The translations under genes were made by a program, and so were the position numbers. Positions 1 to 11,300 of a stretch of 62,000 bases of DNA are shown here, piece by piece. The notes beneath the pieces are model-generated. The model saw only the letters and a list, made by a program, of their open reading frames with translations. It did not search any database and had not been told where the DNA came from. Position 1 is the first letter of the stretch, and every line of letters starts with the position of its first letter. The stretch lies in assembly GCF_001949145.1 (NCBI RefSeq), contig NW_019091399.1, positions 68,859 to 130,858 on the forward strand, in the 5' to 3' direction. This DNA comes from Acanthaster planci. Taxonomy: Eukaryota > Echinodermata > Asteroidea > Valvatida > Acanthasteridae.

Positions 1-2199
1 TTTTTTTAAAGGCATCCAATAAATGAAGCACTTGGCGAAGCCAGCAGTCGCAGATAAACGTTTACATGTGATCTAAATAAATATACAGGGGATTTTGCCG
101 ACAGTGGAATTATCCTACCGAAAAAAATGAACACAGTAAACTTCTCTCTTTGCTAATATTACGAAACTAAGTTCTTCAAGATCCTGATTGAGATACTTCA
201 AGAGAAAAAGCAAACAACTGCGTGAACGTTTTGGAAAAGTAAAAGAACTGCTTCTTTTGTGATTATTTTGTACACACGAGCGAATAACAATTTAAAAAAA
301 AGGAAATAGGCAAATTCAAATAAATCAAATTAAAAATCAACAAACAGCACACACACCTGAGAGAGACTACAGTTAGAATAGCTTTTATTGACATATTCTT
401 CATGAAATATGTTGCTGGTGTGGGTGAAGGGCAAGTCAATGAAATATAAAAGAACAAGACAGAAAAAAAGACAACTATTTTAGCCTTATTATAGACCTAC
501 CAAAGGTGAGGGCGGAGGAAAAAGAGGCATTTTATTGATTGAGAGAAAAACATTGGGGGTCCATTTTATTTTCCTTCCTTCTAATAGTATATTTCAGAAA
601 GGCTATTAAACATTGCGTGACAAAAAATTAAAATTTTATGGGTCCACCCCTCCTCCCCCCCAAAAAAAAATTAACTGTCCCCCTTTCAAACAAAGGTGTG
701 CCCCAAATCTGCCCATACCCAAAGTTTACGTTTCCAGCTCCTTCTTGTGCATACCTTCTGAAGATGTACACAAAATATACATGGAGCTAGATGTTAACAG
801 AACGTGCATTTGGTGCTGGTAAATAAACTCCTTCACCGTTTTTTTGTGCAAAATAATACTGTGTATCGAAATAAAGGTTTCACAACCTTTAGTTAGTTAC
901 ATGTTCTCCTAATTAAACTGTATGCTGCTTAAAACAAATGCTAAACAAAGGATAAGGAAAGACCCATCACCAGTTAGTTTAAAAAAATCATTAGACAGAA
1001 TGTACGTAGAAATAAATGCAATCCAATACTACAACGCATTAGTACATCAAAGTATGATGCCAAACACTATTTGGTTGCATCTGAAAGAATACGGCTAGTT
1101 TAGAAGTTTCCTGTTGATGCCTGACTTGCATCTCTGCCATTATGGATGATGAAGCAATATCTGAATATGGTTTTACAGATTAATACATGAAACCATCCTT
1201 TTCTCTAATTAGGCTGATGGTTGTCTGAGCTTTCTACATATTCTGGCACTGGATTTGTGAATAAAATTAACAAGCTTTCTTTGGAATTAACTATTTATTC
1301 AGAAAAAAAGGATAATGATTCACCTCTTCATTCAGCAACACCTTCAGCATGTCTATGTTCCCTATTTACAATAAATTTCACAGCAGTGGAGCATTTCTTG
1401 GACTGCTTGTCACACCACTGCTGGGTTGTTACACAAGGCCTTGATTTTTATCTAGAATACGGAATCATAATACAACAACATCATGATGTTCATATACATA
1501 AATAAATGGAAATAATCACTGGGTATAAGACCAGATGACCCAGGAGGCCATTCCACAGAATCATTGAGCTAAGACTTAACCTTTTCATACAGGATTTTTT
1601 CAGTCCAAACACTGCATAGTATCTTTGATAAGTGACAGTAGATTGCCTTTGATAAAACTTTGACACACAAATACGTAAGATTTGCTCCAATTTTCTTAAT
1701 GACTGGAAGGCTGTGGCTTATGACTCATAGCATCAGACCCTTTCATTTTCCTTTCATACTAAATAATATTGACTGCTTTGAATGGTGTAGTATAACTAGC
1801 CTACCCAGGTGATCCATGGAATGGAATGATTTTCCTGAAGCAAAGCCGAGGAAAACTAGAAAACCTCATGGATCACCAACAGAGACTAGTTTATAGCACC
1901 TCTCCCACAGATTCTCTTTAAAATGTAATTGGTAACTGATTTATTTAATAAAAGCACAAATAAAAATTACATCTATTTGAAAAAACAAGTAGTTGAAAAT
2001 CAACCAACACTTTTCCGAACTAACTCTTCACAAAATAGTTGAACCAAACTCTTGTTGTGCAAGCTCTTTGGAATGCATGTAATAAGCAGTGTGCACCTCG
2101 GTATGCATTTGCACGCAATGCCACTGGCAATGAGTACAGTTCTTTGGTAACTGTGGGTACAGTACCTCAGTTGAAACAGGTAGAGTTCTTTTGGACGGG
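1..2199. other. Left flank, no gene seen
   Basis: AT-rich sequence without a convincing exon on either strand. A C-run followed by an A-run lies near 655-668, as in MITEs elsewhere in the window. Confidence 0.4.
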
Positions 2200-2219
2200 A
2201 AATGCCAGATAGCGCTAAA

Positions 2220-2895
2220 GTGAAAGCCACGTGACTGGTTCTTGGCCAATCAAGATAGAGAATTTGGTTTTCAACAGCGCCCCAGCGTTCATGGATACGG
2301 CTCATTGGGGCACAACAAAAAGCAAAAGGCGACGGACGACGGCAGATATGGAATTCCATACGATGGGCCTTTGTACCGACAAGGAAAAGTAACATAGGCC
2401 TACACTACAGAGGCCTACGCACACCGTGTCAAAACGTTAGCAGGTCCTGAAAACAAAAAGTGGTTTTCAACGTACCTGCATCAGTTGACCATCTTTTGAG
2501 TTGTTTTTTGTGGGAAAAATGGTACCATAGGATTTCCCATGCTTCACCAATGACGTCCTTTTTGTGCTGAAAATCAAAGATTGTATAGCGCAGCGCTTTG
2601 CTGGAAATCGTGAGGTTTCACAAAACGTGAGAATTAAAACTTCGAACGCAGCATAATCATCGCATGCTAGACGGACACGACTAACACACGTACAGTGCCG
2701 TCAATTGGAAAAGGCCAGTAGCGCTAACAATTTGGATAAGACTACTTGAGCTTCAAGCTCGTCCGAGCATTGGTCCAAGTCACTACACACGATGTACACG
2801 GAGCAGTGACTTAGAGGTCAAGTAGTACGCGTACGAGAACCGCGCTCAGGCTCTCGTCGACGTCGCGTCAAGTGAATGATAACGTGGTCGATGAA
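2220..2895. promoter_or_regulatory. CpG-dense, promoter-like region
   Basis: CpG steps are dense, especially about 2640-2895 (including CTCGTCGACGTCGCG), against a CpG-poor background. The left part has CACGTG (2229-2234) next to GGCCAATC (2243-2250), an E-box plus CCAAT arrangement. Which gene it would serve is unclear. Confidence 0.4.
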
Positions 2896-4440
2896 AACAT
2901 GAGTGGGCAAATTTATCCGATTTGATTGTGTTGAAATGGACAAGATTGCAGGATTTCTTTAAACTCCTATTTGTTAAAGCTGCAGATTGCTTTTAAATCC
3001 AGCCTCAAAAGGTTGCCATCTTCTTCAAGAACAACTCAATTCTGTTCTGGTTAAACAGGAATATTTTATCAATTTCCGGTGGTTGTAATATTATCTGAAT
3101 TTTAATTTTCCTTTTTTATGACTTTGTAAATCTATTGTTTTAACTTTAACCGGTTTTTGATGTACTGTTTTTATTGATTTTTTTTATTGATATTTTAGTG
3201 AGAATGTTAAATTGTACTGCGCCTTCAAACATCATGTTGCTGAAGCTGGCACATTAAAAATTCATCATTACATTGAGAAATTGTAACTTGGTTCAGTACT
3301 CAGTGGACTTGATGAAATTTGATTTCTTGTCAGAATCTCCAAACATGCCTTGATTCATAATACATATGTAATTGCACTGGTACTATTTATGCTGTGGATG
3401 GAGTGCCATCACTACACTGACTTGAATGAAGTGTAATCACTCCACTGACTTGAATATCATTGTGATGCCATGTTTGTTGCCTTCATTTGGGGAAAGGTGC
3501 CATATTACTTTTTGCATTGCAAGCACGAACATGATCCTGCGGTGACCATTGTGTCCTGTATGTGTCAACATTATTGCTGTACTTTGAAAGCTTTCTAGAG
3601 ATGTTTTAAAAGATTCCATCATGAAGTTTTTATCCTTTCGCAGTTTGTGTATATAATGGGTCTTAGTGTGTTTTTATCTGTGTATTGAGCCATTAGTAAT
3701 ATATTTAAAATTTGAGAGTTTCAAGAGCAAATAAATTACTGATATTAATTGTTTTTACTTTTTCAGTGAATGAGTAAACTATAAGATTATGATCATGCTG
3801 TCTTATCCTGAACATAGAAAGTTTTTTGGGTTGTACTTTTTACATCAAGCAAGTTCAGCAATCTTTATGTATATCTGCATAAACTTCGTAAAATTTTTCC
3901 TGCCATTTGACCTTGCAATGCTTCCAGTGTTTTTAATCTGTTGTCACAGTCGGAAAAGCTCCAAGTTTCAAGTTTGCATTTTATGTACTGAATGATGTGT
4001 GTATCTTAGTACTTTTGAGTTTGTATATTTTGACCTGCTGCCACTGTGTGTGAAGATTCCTCTTTTCCAGTACTATTAAATAATTAAGGAAATGTGTGTG
4101 GTTTTGTCACGGTCTTTTGTACAGTGACACGTTTACTGAAGTGGCCCCGTCTGTAGTTATGCCCCAGTTGTGGCTTTTAAAATTGTCTTGCCTAAAAATA
4201 AAATAATTTTGCTTTAATCAATAATCATAATTCATTAAACTGCAATGAAGGAAAAGGGAAACAGAGGAGAATTGGGTAAAGGTTGTGAAATCATCAATTT
4301 GTTTTGAAAATACCTCGGAATTATTCCCCACTGTGGAAGGTTTTTCCAACTAATTTGCTGCTGTTAGTGCTTTGCCACACTCCTTAGAGTTTTTAAAGAG
4401 CTTTTTCCCCATTCCCTCTAATGTCACTGATCATATGAAG
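2896..4440. other. AT-rich spacer, possible 3' UTR-like sequence
   Basis: No coding exon recognised. AATAAA occurs at 4197-4202 on the plus strand. Without an upstream gene model its meaning is open. Confidence 0.35.
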
Positions 4441-4479
4441 TCCATGAAACTCGCGACACTTCCGAGCCCTTAGTGAAGA

Positions 4480-4487
4480 TATAAAAA
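4480..4487 (+). promoter_or_regulatory. TATA-box candidate for CATSPERB
   Basis: TATAAAAA lies at the head of a CpG-richer stretch, about 220 bases before a candidate 5' exon donor at 4701 and about 800 bases before the start codon. Transcription would begin near 4510. Position and sequence fit, but no transcript evidence is available. Confidence 0.4.
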
Positions 4488-4509
4488 GGTTGACCGTCTA
4501 AAATCCGAT

Positions 4510-4700
4510 GAATAACCCTGTTTTAAACTGTCGGAATAGGCACTCCATAATTTTTTTTATTAAAACAAAAGTTTATGAACTTTCCAGTCGCAACGTGACA
4601 GCGCCATCATGTGTTTCACGTCGAATTGATGCGATACGTACGTACGTATGTACGTGCACGCGTGACAGACGATTGGTAAAAGTTCGTGGGCGTGGGCAAG
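4510..4700 (+). other. Candidate 5' untranslated exon of CATSPERB
   Basis: The stretch begins about 25 bases after the TATA-like box and ends at a good donor (AAG|GTAAGC, intron from 4701). It has no useful open frame towards the coding exons. It includes an alternating CGTACGTACGTATGTACG tract near 4637-4655. The left boundary is a guess from the TATA position. Confidence 0.3.
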
Positions 4701-4808
4701 GTAAGCGCGAAATCTGATCTGTTTTTGTGAGGTTGGCCTACATGATAACATCCCATTTTGGGACCCGCGTGGGCTTGAGTTGAATCTTGATCGTGTTTGT
4801 GTTTTTAG

Positions 4809-4986
4809 ATAAACTGTGGCAGAGCTTCATGTCCATGATTTCTCATCAAGCGATGCTTGCACAAAGTTGCCGCGGTACACTTGTGTATGTAGCGCACACG
4901 GACGATTATTTTTAAACTTCTCTAGCCGGCCAGGTCTATTACCATGCTTTCACGCACTTTCAGTTTCACCATGCATGGAGGAAGGA
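4809..4986 (+). other. Candidate second 5' untranslated exon of CATSPERB
   Basis: It is bounded by an acceptor (TTTTTAG at 4802-4808) and a strong donor (GGAG|GTAAGT, intron from 4987). The frame that would join exon 2 in phase has a stop at the exon start and no ATG until 4975, and carries no signal peptide. It therefore reads better as untranslated sequence spliced to the acceptor at 5250. Confidence 0.35.
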
Positions 4987-5292
4987 GGTAAGTGTCCTTC
5001 CTTCATGCCTGGACCATGTGTGGCCGGCCCTGTACGTAGGCCAATAACTGCAATTTAGCTCTCTCGTGGGGTTAAGCGGATTTGTTTTGCTGATATTTAA
5101 GCAAGTGGATCGACTCAACATAACTTTTTTGGATCATATCTAAATACTTAATCAATGAACTTACTCATAATGTTGCTTGATGAACTTTTTCCAAAATGAT
5201 CTCATTGTTCACAAAAGTCAAGAATGAAATCAAAAAGCCTTTGCTTTCAGTTTTATGGGATATTCTTTCAACAGACATGACAGACTTGTACG

Positions 5293-5380
5293 ATGCTGCC
5301 TTCCAGTGATTCTTCATTTTATTTACTCTTGACAACTTTAGGAATAACATTGCAACTTTCTCTTACATCACAATCAACTG
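5293..5380 (+). CDS. CATSPERB: CATSPERB coding exon 1 (start codon and signal peptide)
   Basis: ATG at 5293 opens MLPSSDSSFYLLLTTLG followed by a further hydrophobic run, a typical signal peptide ending near residue 25. The exon ends in phase 1 at a consensus donor (ACTG|GTAAGT at 5381), and the next exon supplies the two missing bases. A TTTGCTTTCAG acceptor ends at 5250, so the exon probably starts at 5251 with 42 untranslated bases. Two short upstream ATGs (5255 and 5277) lie in other frames and overlap the start. Confidence 0.75.
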
Positions 5381-8300
5381 GTAAGTGCTTCATCAACCCT
5401 CCTATTTCTTTTTTTTAAAAGAAAGATAGTAAAATTAACTCAGTGCTTGGCTCCACCCATATCCACAGCTAGTCCTTGATTTTGCTGGAATCCTGAAGTT
5501 GGTCTAAACAGAAAACTCATAACAATTGCTCTGCCTAGCTTTGCCTCATCTTGCTTATAATATCTGGGTAGACTTTTTTAGTGTATAAATGCAACTTATA
5601 TTAGTTACGACTTTTATTTCTTTGGCAGGTTACTTTTTGTCTGTTGGTTCTTACAGAACAGATGCAGGTGAATTGAATGGGAAATTCTACTTAGAGAACT
5701 CACAAGTGGTAAGCCAGTTTGTGGTGATCTTTTTTTTACAGATTTTCTTTTGTTTTTTGGCTTGATCAAGCAGTAACTTAATACAATTAAAAAGCTAAAA
5801 TTGACTTTTAATGTTTACGTGGTCATTGTATCAGTTGTCAGATTTACAAGATTCCATACTTTGTTGTTATTTCACATTCCGCTGTTGGCAGTCTGATATG
5901 GGGTATTTGATTATGTCAATGTGCTATTCATGCCTTAAAAGCAGCAATAGCAAATGTGCCTTAGCATACCTGAATCCTTCTAAGCACACCTTGATATTCT
6001 GCATGCATAGTTGCGTTCAATCAGTGGGACATTGTCTAGTTCATTGTAAAGTTGACGGAAACAGTGTTGAATTCTTCTGTAGGTATTCCAGTGTGAGATA
6101 GCTACTGATGTCGATGATAGAGATGATGGATTGGATACCAGGTCCATTGGGCATTCATTTGCCTCCATGGGATTGGCACCTCACATCACAATACACAACA
6201 CAACATGGATTCGAACCATCCACTTCCCTCTAGAATCATGGGTAGGTCATGGGAAAGAATTTGGTACTCTGCTCTATGTTTAGCTATAGAACCTATTTTA
6301 AACCATTTTTCTTTGTAAGTAATCTGGGATACATGTCAAGAGCACAGTTTGAGGCCTGTTGTTGTTGTTAAGGTGACATGGATTTGAACCAACTTCTTTG
6401 GTTCTAAATACTTTGCAAAAGTTGCTTTCCTTCAAAACTCAACTCCTTTGTTGTGGAAACAAGAACTCTTGTGAATGATCCCCATGAGTTCCATGTAGAT
6501 TTGAATCATCATTTGCAGTAATTTGCAGCATTAAGGCAACTAGTTCAAAGCATTCATTCCTCTCTCAAATGACCATTGTTAAACTTACACACTGATTTTT
6601 CATTTAATAATCTGATTCTTGAATTTTATCATAAGATAATTACTGATGAGATGCCATCTTATGCCCACAGAATAGTTCCCTTGGTGTGTGGTACCTGTCA
6701 AAATCCAAGGAAGACATCTTCACTCAAGACAGTAAGCTTAGCACAAAATCCCTTGAACAAGATTTTATGATCAAAGCTCATCATCAAGCTTACAATTTTT
6801 ATTGCTAATTTCAGTTCTTGTAATCAGTTGTAAACTGGGCCTGTGTATGCTTATCTTTCCATTTTTCCAAGGTGGCACAGAAGATTGGATTGTTGAAGTC
6901 GATCTAGATACTTCAACAGAACTTCTTAGAGTCGCTACATCGTTAATGGACCTTACTAAAGGTAATTTGTATCCTGACAGTTGTAACCAAAAATCACCCT
7001 AAACTAGTGATTTTCCGTAAACTTATTGGAAACTTCATCGTCAGTTTATAGTGAGCTATATCACAAAGCTGTGAAGGTGGACATTCTACGGTAGTGCACT
7101 CAACTGATAAGGAGCAGACAATACCAGTAGTTAAGTTCAGGGCCTGTCAAGACTTTCACATTGACAGGCCTTGAATTTCACGATGGCCATGACGGCCATG
7201 GCCATTGGTGATCTCCCATTTGGAAGTGGTGCCTCCCAAAAGTGATCGTGTTTCACCGGCAAGATGGCAGTTCCCTTTTTTTCTCTTGGCCGTAGTGCCC
7301 TACATGTGCATATCTACTGCCCCTGTTCAGCAAGGTACACGGAAAGCGGCATACACATCGTTCCTTGATTGCTCACATTCAACCAGAACACCGCACCATG
7401 CCTCCCAAATGCATGGCATGCACGCACATGCAGGGCGTGTGTGCAATTATGTGGGAATATCGTACACTCAGCGCGCCGCGCAAGGGCGGCCGAGCCCGCT
7501 CCATGCACACTGCATGATCATAAGCATAGCACAGCACAGGCGACACCTGCCAGCCTATGCAACGACTTGCAATAACAGCGCATGCCCAAGCCAAGTATTT
7601 TAATGTACCATGCAATAACGTCAGTATAGAACAAGTGCTCATCAACGTGTACGCGTTATCAGTATATCGAGAGCTTCATGTTTTTCGTGCACATGGGACA
7701 ATTGTTTGGTCGGGGCAGTATTTTAACTAACACCGTAATGTAGTGTTTACAGTTTAGTGCTACACGCCACGTGTGATCCAAACTGTATATACACAACATC
7801 GGTATGATCAATTGCAACTGCCCTGATTAATTCTCATGTACGTTGTTTGCTGAATCACTGGCCTGGCCAGTTTTTTGTGGTACGCAAAATGCCGAGGAAA
7901 GAATGAAAGAAAAAATCGGGATGGCATTAATGCCCATAACTGTGGTACGCTGATGGCATCAATGCCCATAACTGTGGTACGCTGATGGCATTAATGCCCA
8001 TAACTGTGGTACGCTGGTGGCATCAGTGCCTATAACTGTGGTACGCTAATGGCATTAATGCCCTCACGTTTGGCATTACTGCCCTTTATTTCAGCCAGTC
8101 CACCAATGCCAAATGGTAGTGCCCTAAAAAAAATGAGGCCTGCATTGAGTTGCAGTTACATTTGGGGTATGCTCTACTTGCGTGTATGAACGGTGCAACA
8201 ATTGTATCATCCATGAATGTCTTAGACATTGTCAGAATTGAAATGCATTTTTTATGTAACCAAGTTCATCAAACGTTCCTGCAGTCCTTACAAGTCATCC

Positions 8301-11300
8301 AGTGTTGGCAAGTCACAAGCTATTCAGATAATTGAGGACAAAGCATTTCTTTGGCACTGGTCACGTTGTAAATTGGAGTCAATCCCCTTCAAAAGGACTT
8401 TTATGGGCTTGATTACCACACTGAAATGTAAAGCTATCCATCTTTGCTTTCTCCCACCTGTATGTCATATTTACCTTCCATCACCCTCCACAGCCAAACC
8501 TCCCATTCCCTCAACACAAGTAGAGACAAGATTACAGATGTTGCTGAGTAACCAACAAAATGTCTGTTGCTACGTTTCCTTGGGCTCAGTTTTTTTCTTT
8601 CCTTTCAGTGCAAGTCTTTGAAGTCATTTTTGTCTGTCCTGTTCTAGTATCTTTTGTGAACACCAATCTTGGAGAGCCTGTTGCTTCGTCGTCATTTATG
8701 ACTGATCCCAGCTTACTAAGTGATGTCACAAAATTCCTCCTGGCACCAGCACCATGTTCGCCCGATGTTGCCGTCTTAGGACTTGGCTACAACTCAACTG
8801 AAACAAAAGGTACTAAACCTTCTCAAAACTCCTTCGATCTTATTGGTTTCTTTGCCTTTAAAGATATAACTCTGGACTAACGGTGTAAGAAGTTTAAATT
8901 TAATAAAAGACCTATTCCTATTGATCATACTTGTTTGACCATCCTGAAATTTTGTATGTTGAAGAATGGGTTTATAAGAAACTGTAATGGAAATAATCTG
9001 CGAAAGTTTAAAGTTCATTTGAAGCTTTCATATTTTCTTGTTCTGAAGAGATGATATTCAGAAGACCTTGCCTATCAGTAGACATGACCTATAGACTGTG
9101 TTGCCCCATACTAAAGGCTGTCTCATCAGTTGTTTCATTTATGTTCATGTGTGATTATTATGCAGGAATAATTGTGGGGGTTACGAGGGATGCCGTTGGT
9201 CGTGAGAGTAATAACACATTTTGGTACAACATCACCACCCAACTTTGCCAAGCTGTTACACCAAATGGTAAGATAGCAGGATTAGTGTAACTTGTGACCT
9301 GAGCAGAATTCCATTTTGTCAGTCAGTTTCCTCAGAAAATATAATGAAGCAAAGGTTGTTGACTTTAGAAGTTGTCCAATCTTCTCAGGCATTGTCTTGC
9401 CCGGAACCTTCCTCAATTCTACAGAATCCCCCACTTTGTAAGAATCCAGTTGCAGTAAATTTGAATGCCAAAGAAATCTAAGGTCTAGTAATGTGGTGAA
9501 TTGGTGTAGTCTTTTGATCCTTGAGTTAACATTTCACTTGATAATCTACAGTCTATCATTTTTTTTTCTTCTTTCCCAGAATGTGATGAGATAGCTTTAA
9601 TTGATCTGATCCTAACAGCTGATCAGTCGTTACTTCTTCTGACAACTCACGGCTTGTTTCGAGGTCAGCTACCTTCATCACAACCCCGGGATTCAAGAGG
9701 CACTTTGGTGCAGAAGCAGGTAGTTAGATGCTCTAAGTAGGTAATGTAACTTATCATCATCATTATGTAATAGTAAGGTGAATGTTTTGGTGATGCCGTT
9801 AATGTTTCATGCAAAAGGTTTGACTGTAGCACACCTGTCTTTAAACTCATTCTTGTGACTAGAGTTCGGCGGCATTACAGACCCTTTTCACCCACATGAC
9901 AATATGTTGGCTGAATATACTGCCATTGAGTGACGTTTGTACTAAGTGTATTGTACTCTGGCTTGATTCAAGAAGTAGAGACAAGATCTCTGGTTTCATA
10001 TAAGCTAAATGTGGACAGATAGTCTGCCACCGTTAGCAGTCCATAGCACAGCCAAGCTAGATTATTTGTTTTTATCTTCATTGTCAAACTAATGTAAGAT
10101 GGTCACTTCTTCCAGTGGTCCAACATGCACATAGCATCATGTGAAAAGGATCTATGCGCAGAATCCATTCTAGTTTACCCAGGAAGAAAACGTAGGCTCT
10201 TTAATTTTTTTTCAGTATGATTTGTTGATTTGCGTGTCTGTTTTCTCTCAGGTTCTGTGGAATCTTGTGGAATTACCCAGCTCAATATCCTTTATTTCCT
10301 TCCATCTCTCCTATACACCCGTGTGCTTCAACAGATACACTAAATCCTCCACTGAACAAGGTTTGTCCTATATCCTGTTGTAATCTTATTGCAATCTGTT
10401 CTAGTTATCTCAACCTGCCAATTGAGTTGAGCTGATGGCTCACCACACTTGTCAGCTGGCAGTGTTTGTCATATCTTTCCTCCATAGACATGCAGTGCAG
10501 TTCCTGTTTTGACAACTCATCACAATTTTTGACTCAACATTTGCAGAATTATACCTCAACTGAACCCTGCCACAAAACAGGGCCATGTGACCTCGACTGT
10601 CTCTGTTTATAAGTACAGATCTCTATGAGTACGGAGTGATTTTTTTTCTCATAATTGTTCTGCAGTCTCACATTTACTGTCTTTATACTGTGACCCAGTC
10701 AGGAGTAACATTCTGTAACTTTGTGTTTCTTATTTCTTCCATCAGTTGCCTATGTTGCAATGGTGAAGTCCGGTAATGACAAGGTATGTCGTAGCACACT
10801 GTGCGGTCAATCAATGTTGTAAATGAAAAATTGAGCATTGCTACTTGATGGTTGGTATTATAAGTGGCTCGTTTTAAAGTTAGAAAGTGTTTGAATCTAA
10901 CAATGACATTTTGACAGATCGTAAACATGATTTGTTCCTTAGCCATCACCAGTGCCCTCCTTTACTAGGCTAGCCTTAAGAGATCACATCTTCAAATATA
11001 ATTAATAGTTTACTAATTTGATATTGGACAACATTCCCGTCCACCAATATTGAAGCAAGCATTGTTATGAACGATGACAGACCAAATGTTTGGTTTCACT
11101 TCAGGCTGTTTATGCAAGTTATTCCCCTTACACCAACTGGACAGTCTCAGCATCAAATTGTCCATTCAGCCAACCTAGCAGCTTAGTGTATGACCATCAC
11201 ACCAATAGCTTTGTAATACTACAGGAGAAAGAGGTGAGTATGATAACTTCAAGTAGATATAACTGTGACTCTCACACTGATAGCCTTTGAATACTACTAG

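Noticed and set aside
2000-2395. 131-codon minus-strand frame
   Set aside because: No recognisable domain, overlaps CCAAT and E-box motifs in a CpG-rich region, and a competing frame is also open. Treated as non-coding.
4816-5058. 80-codon frame as the N terminus of CATSPERB
   Set aside because: It starts at GTG, is preceded by an in-frame stop, reads through a strong donor and has no signal peptide. The exon at 5293 gives a proper ATG and signal sequence in phase.
7205-7603. 132-codon frame in intron 5
   Set aside because: Starts at a non-ATG codon, no domain recognised, low-complexity composition from a CpG/CATG-rich insert.
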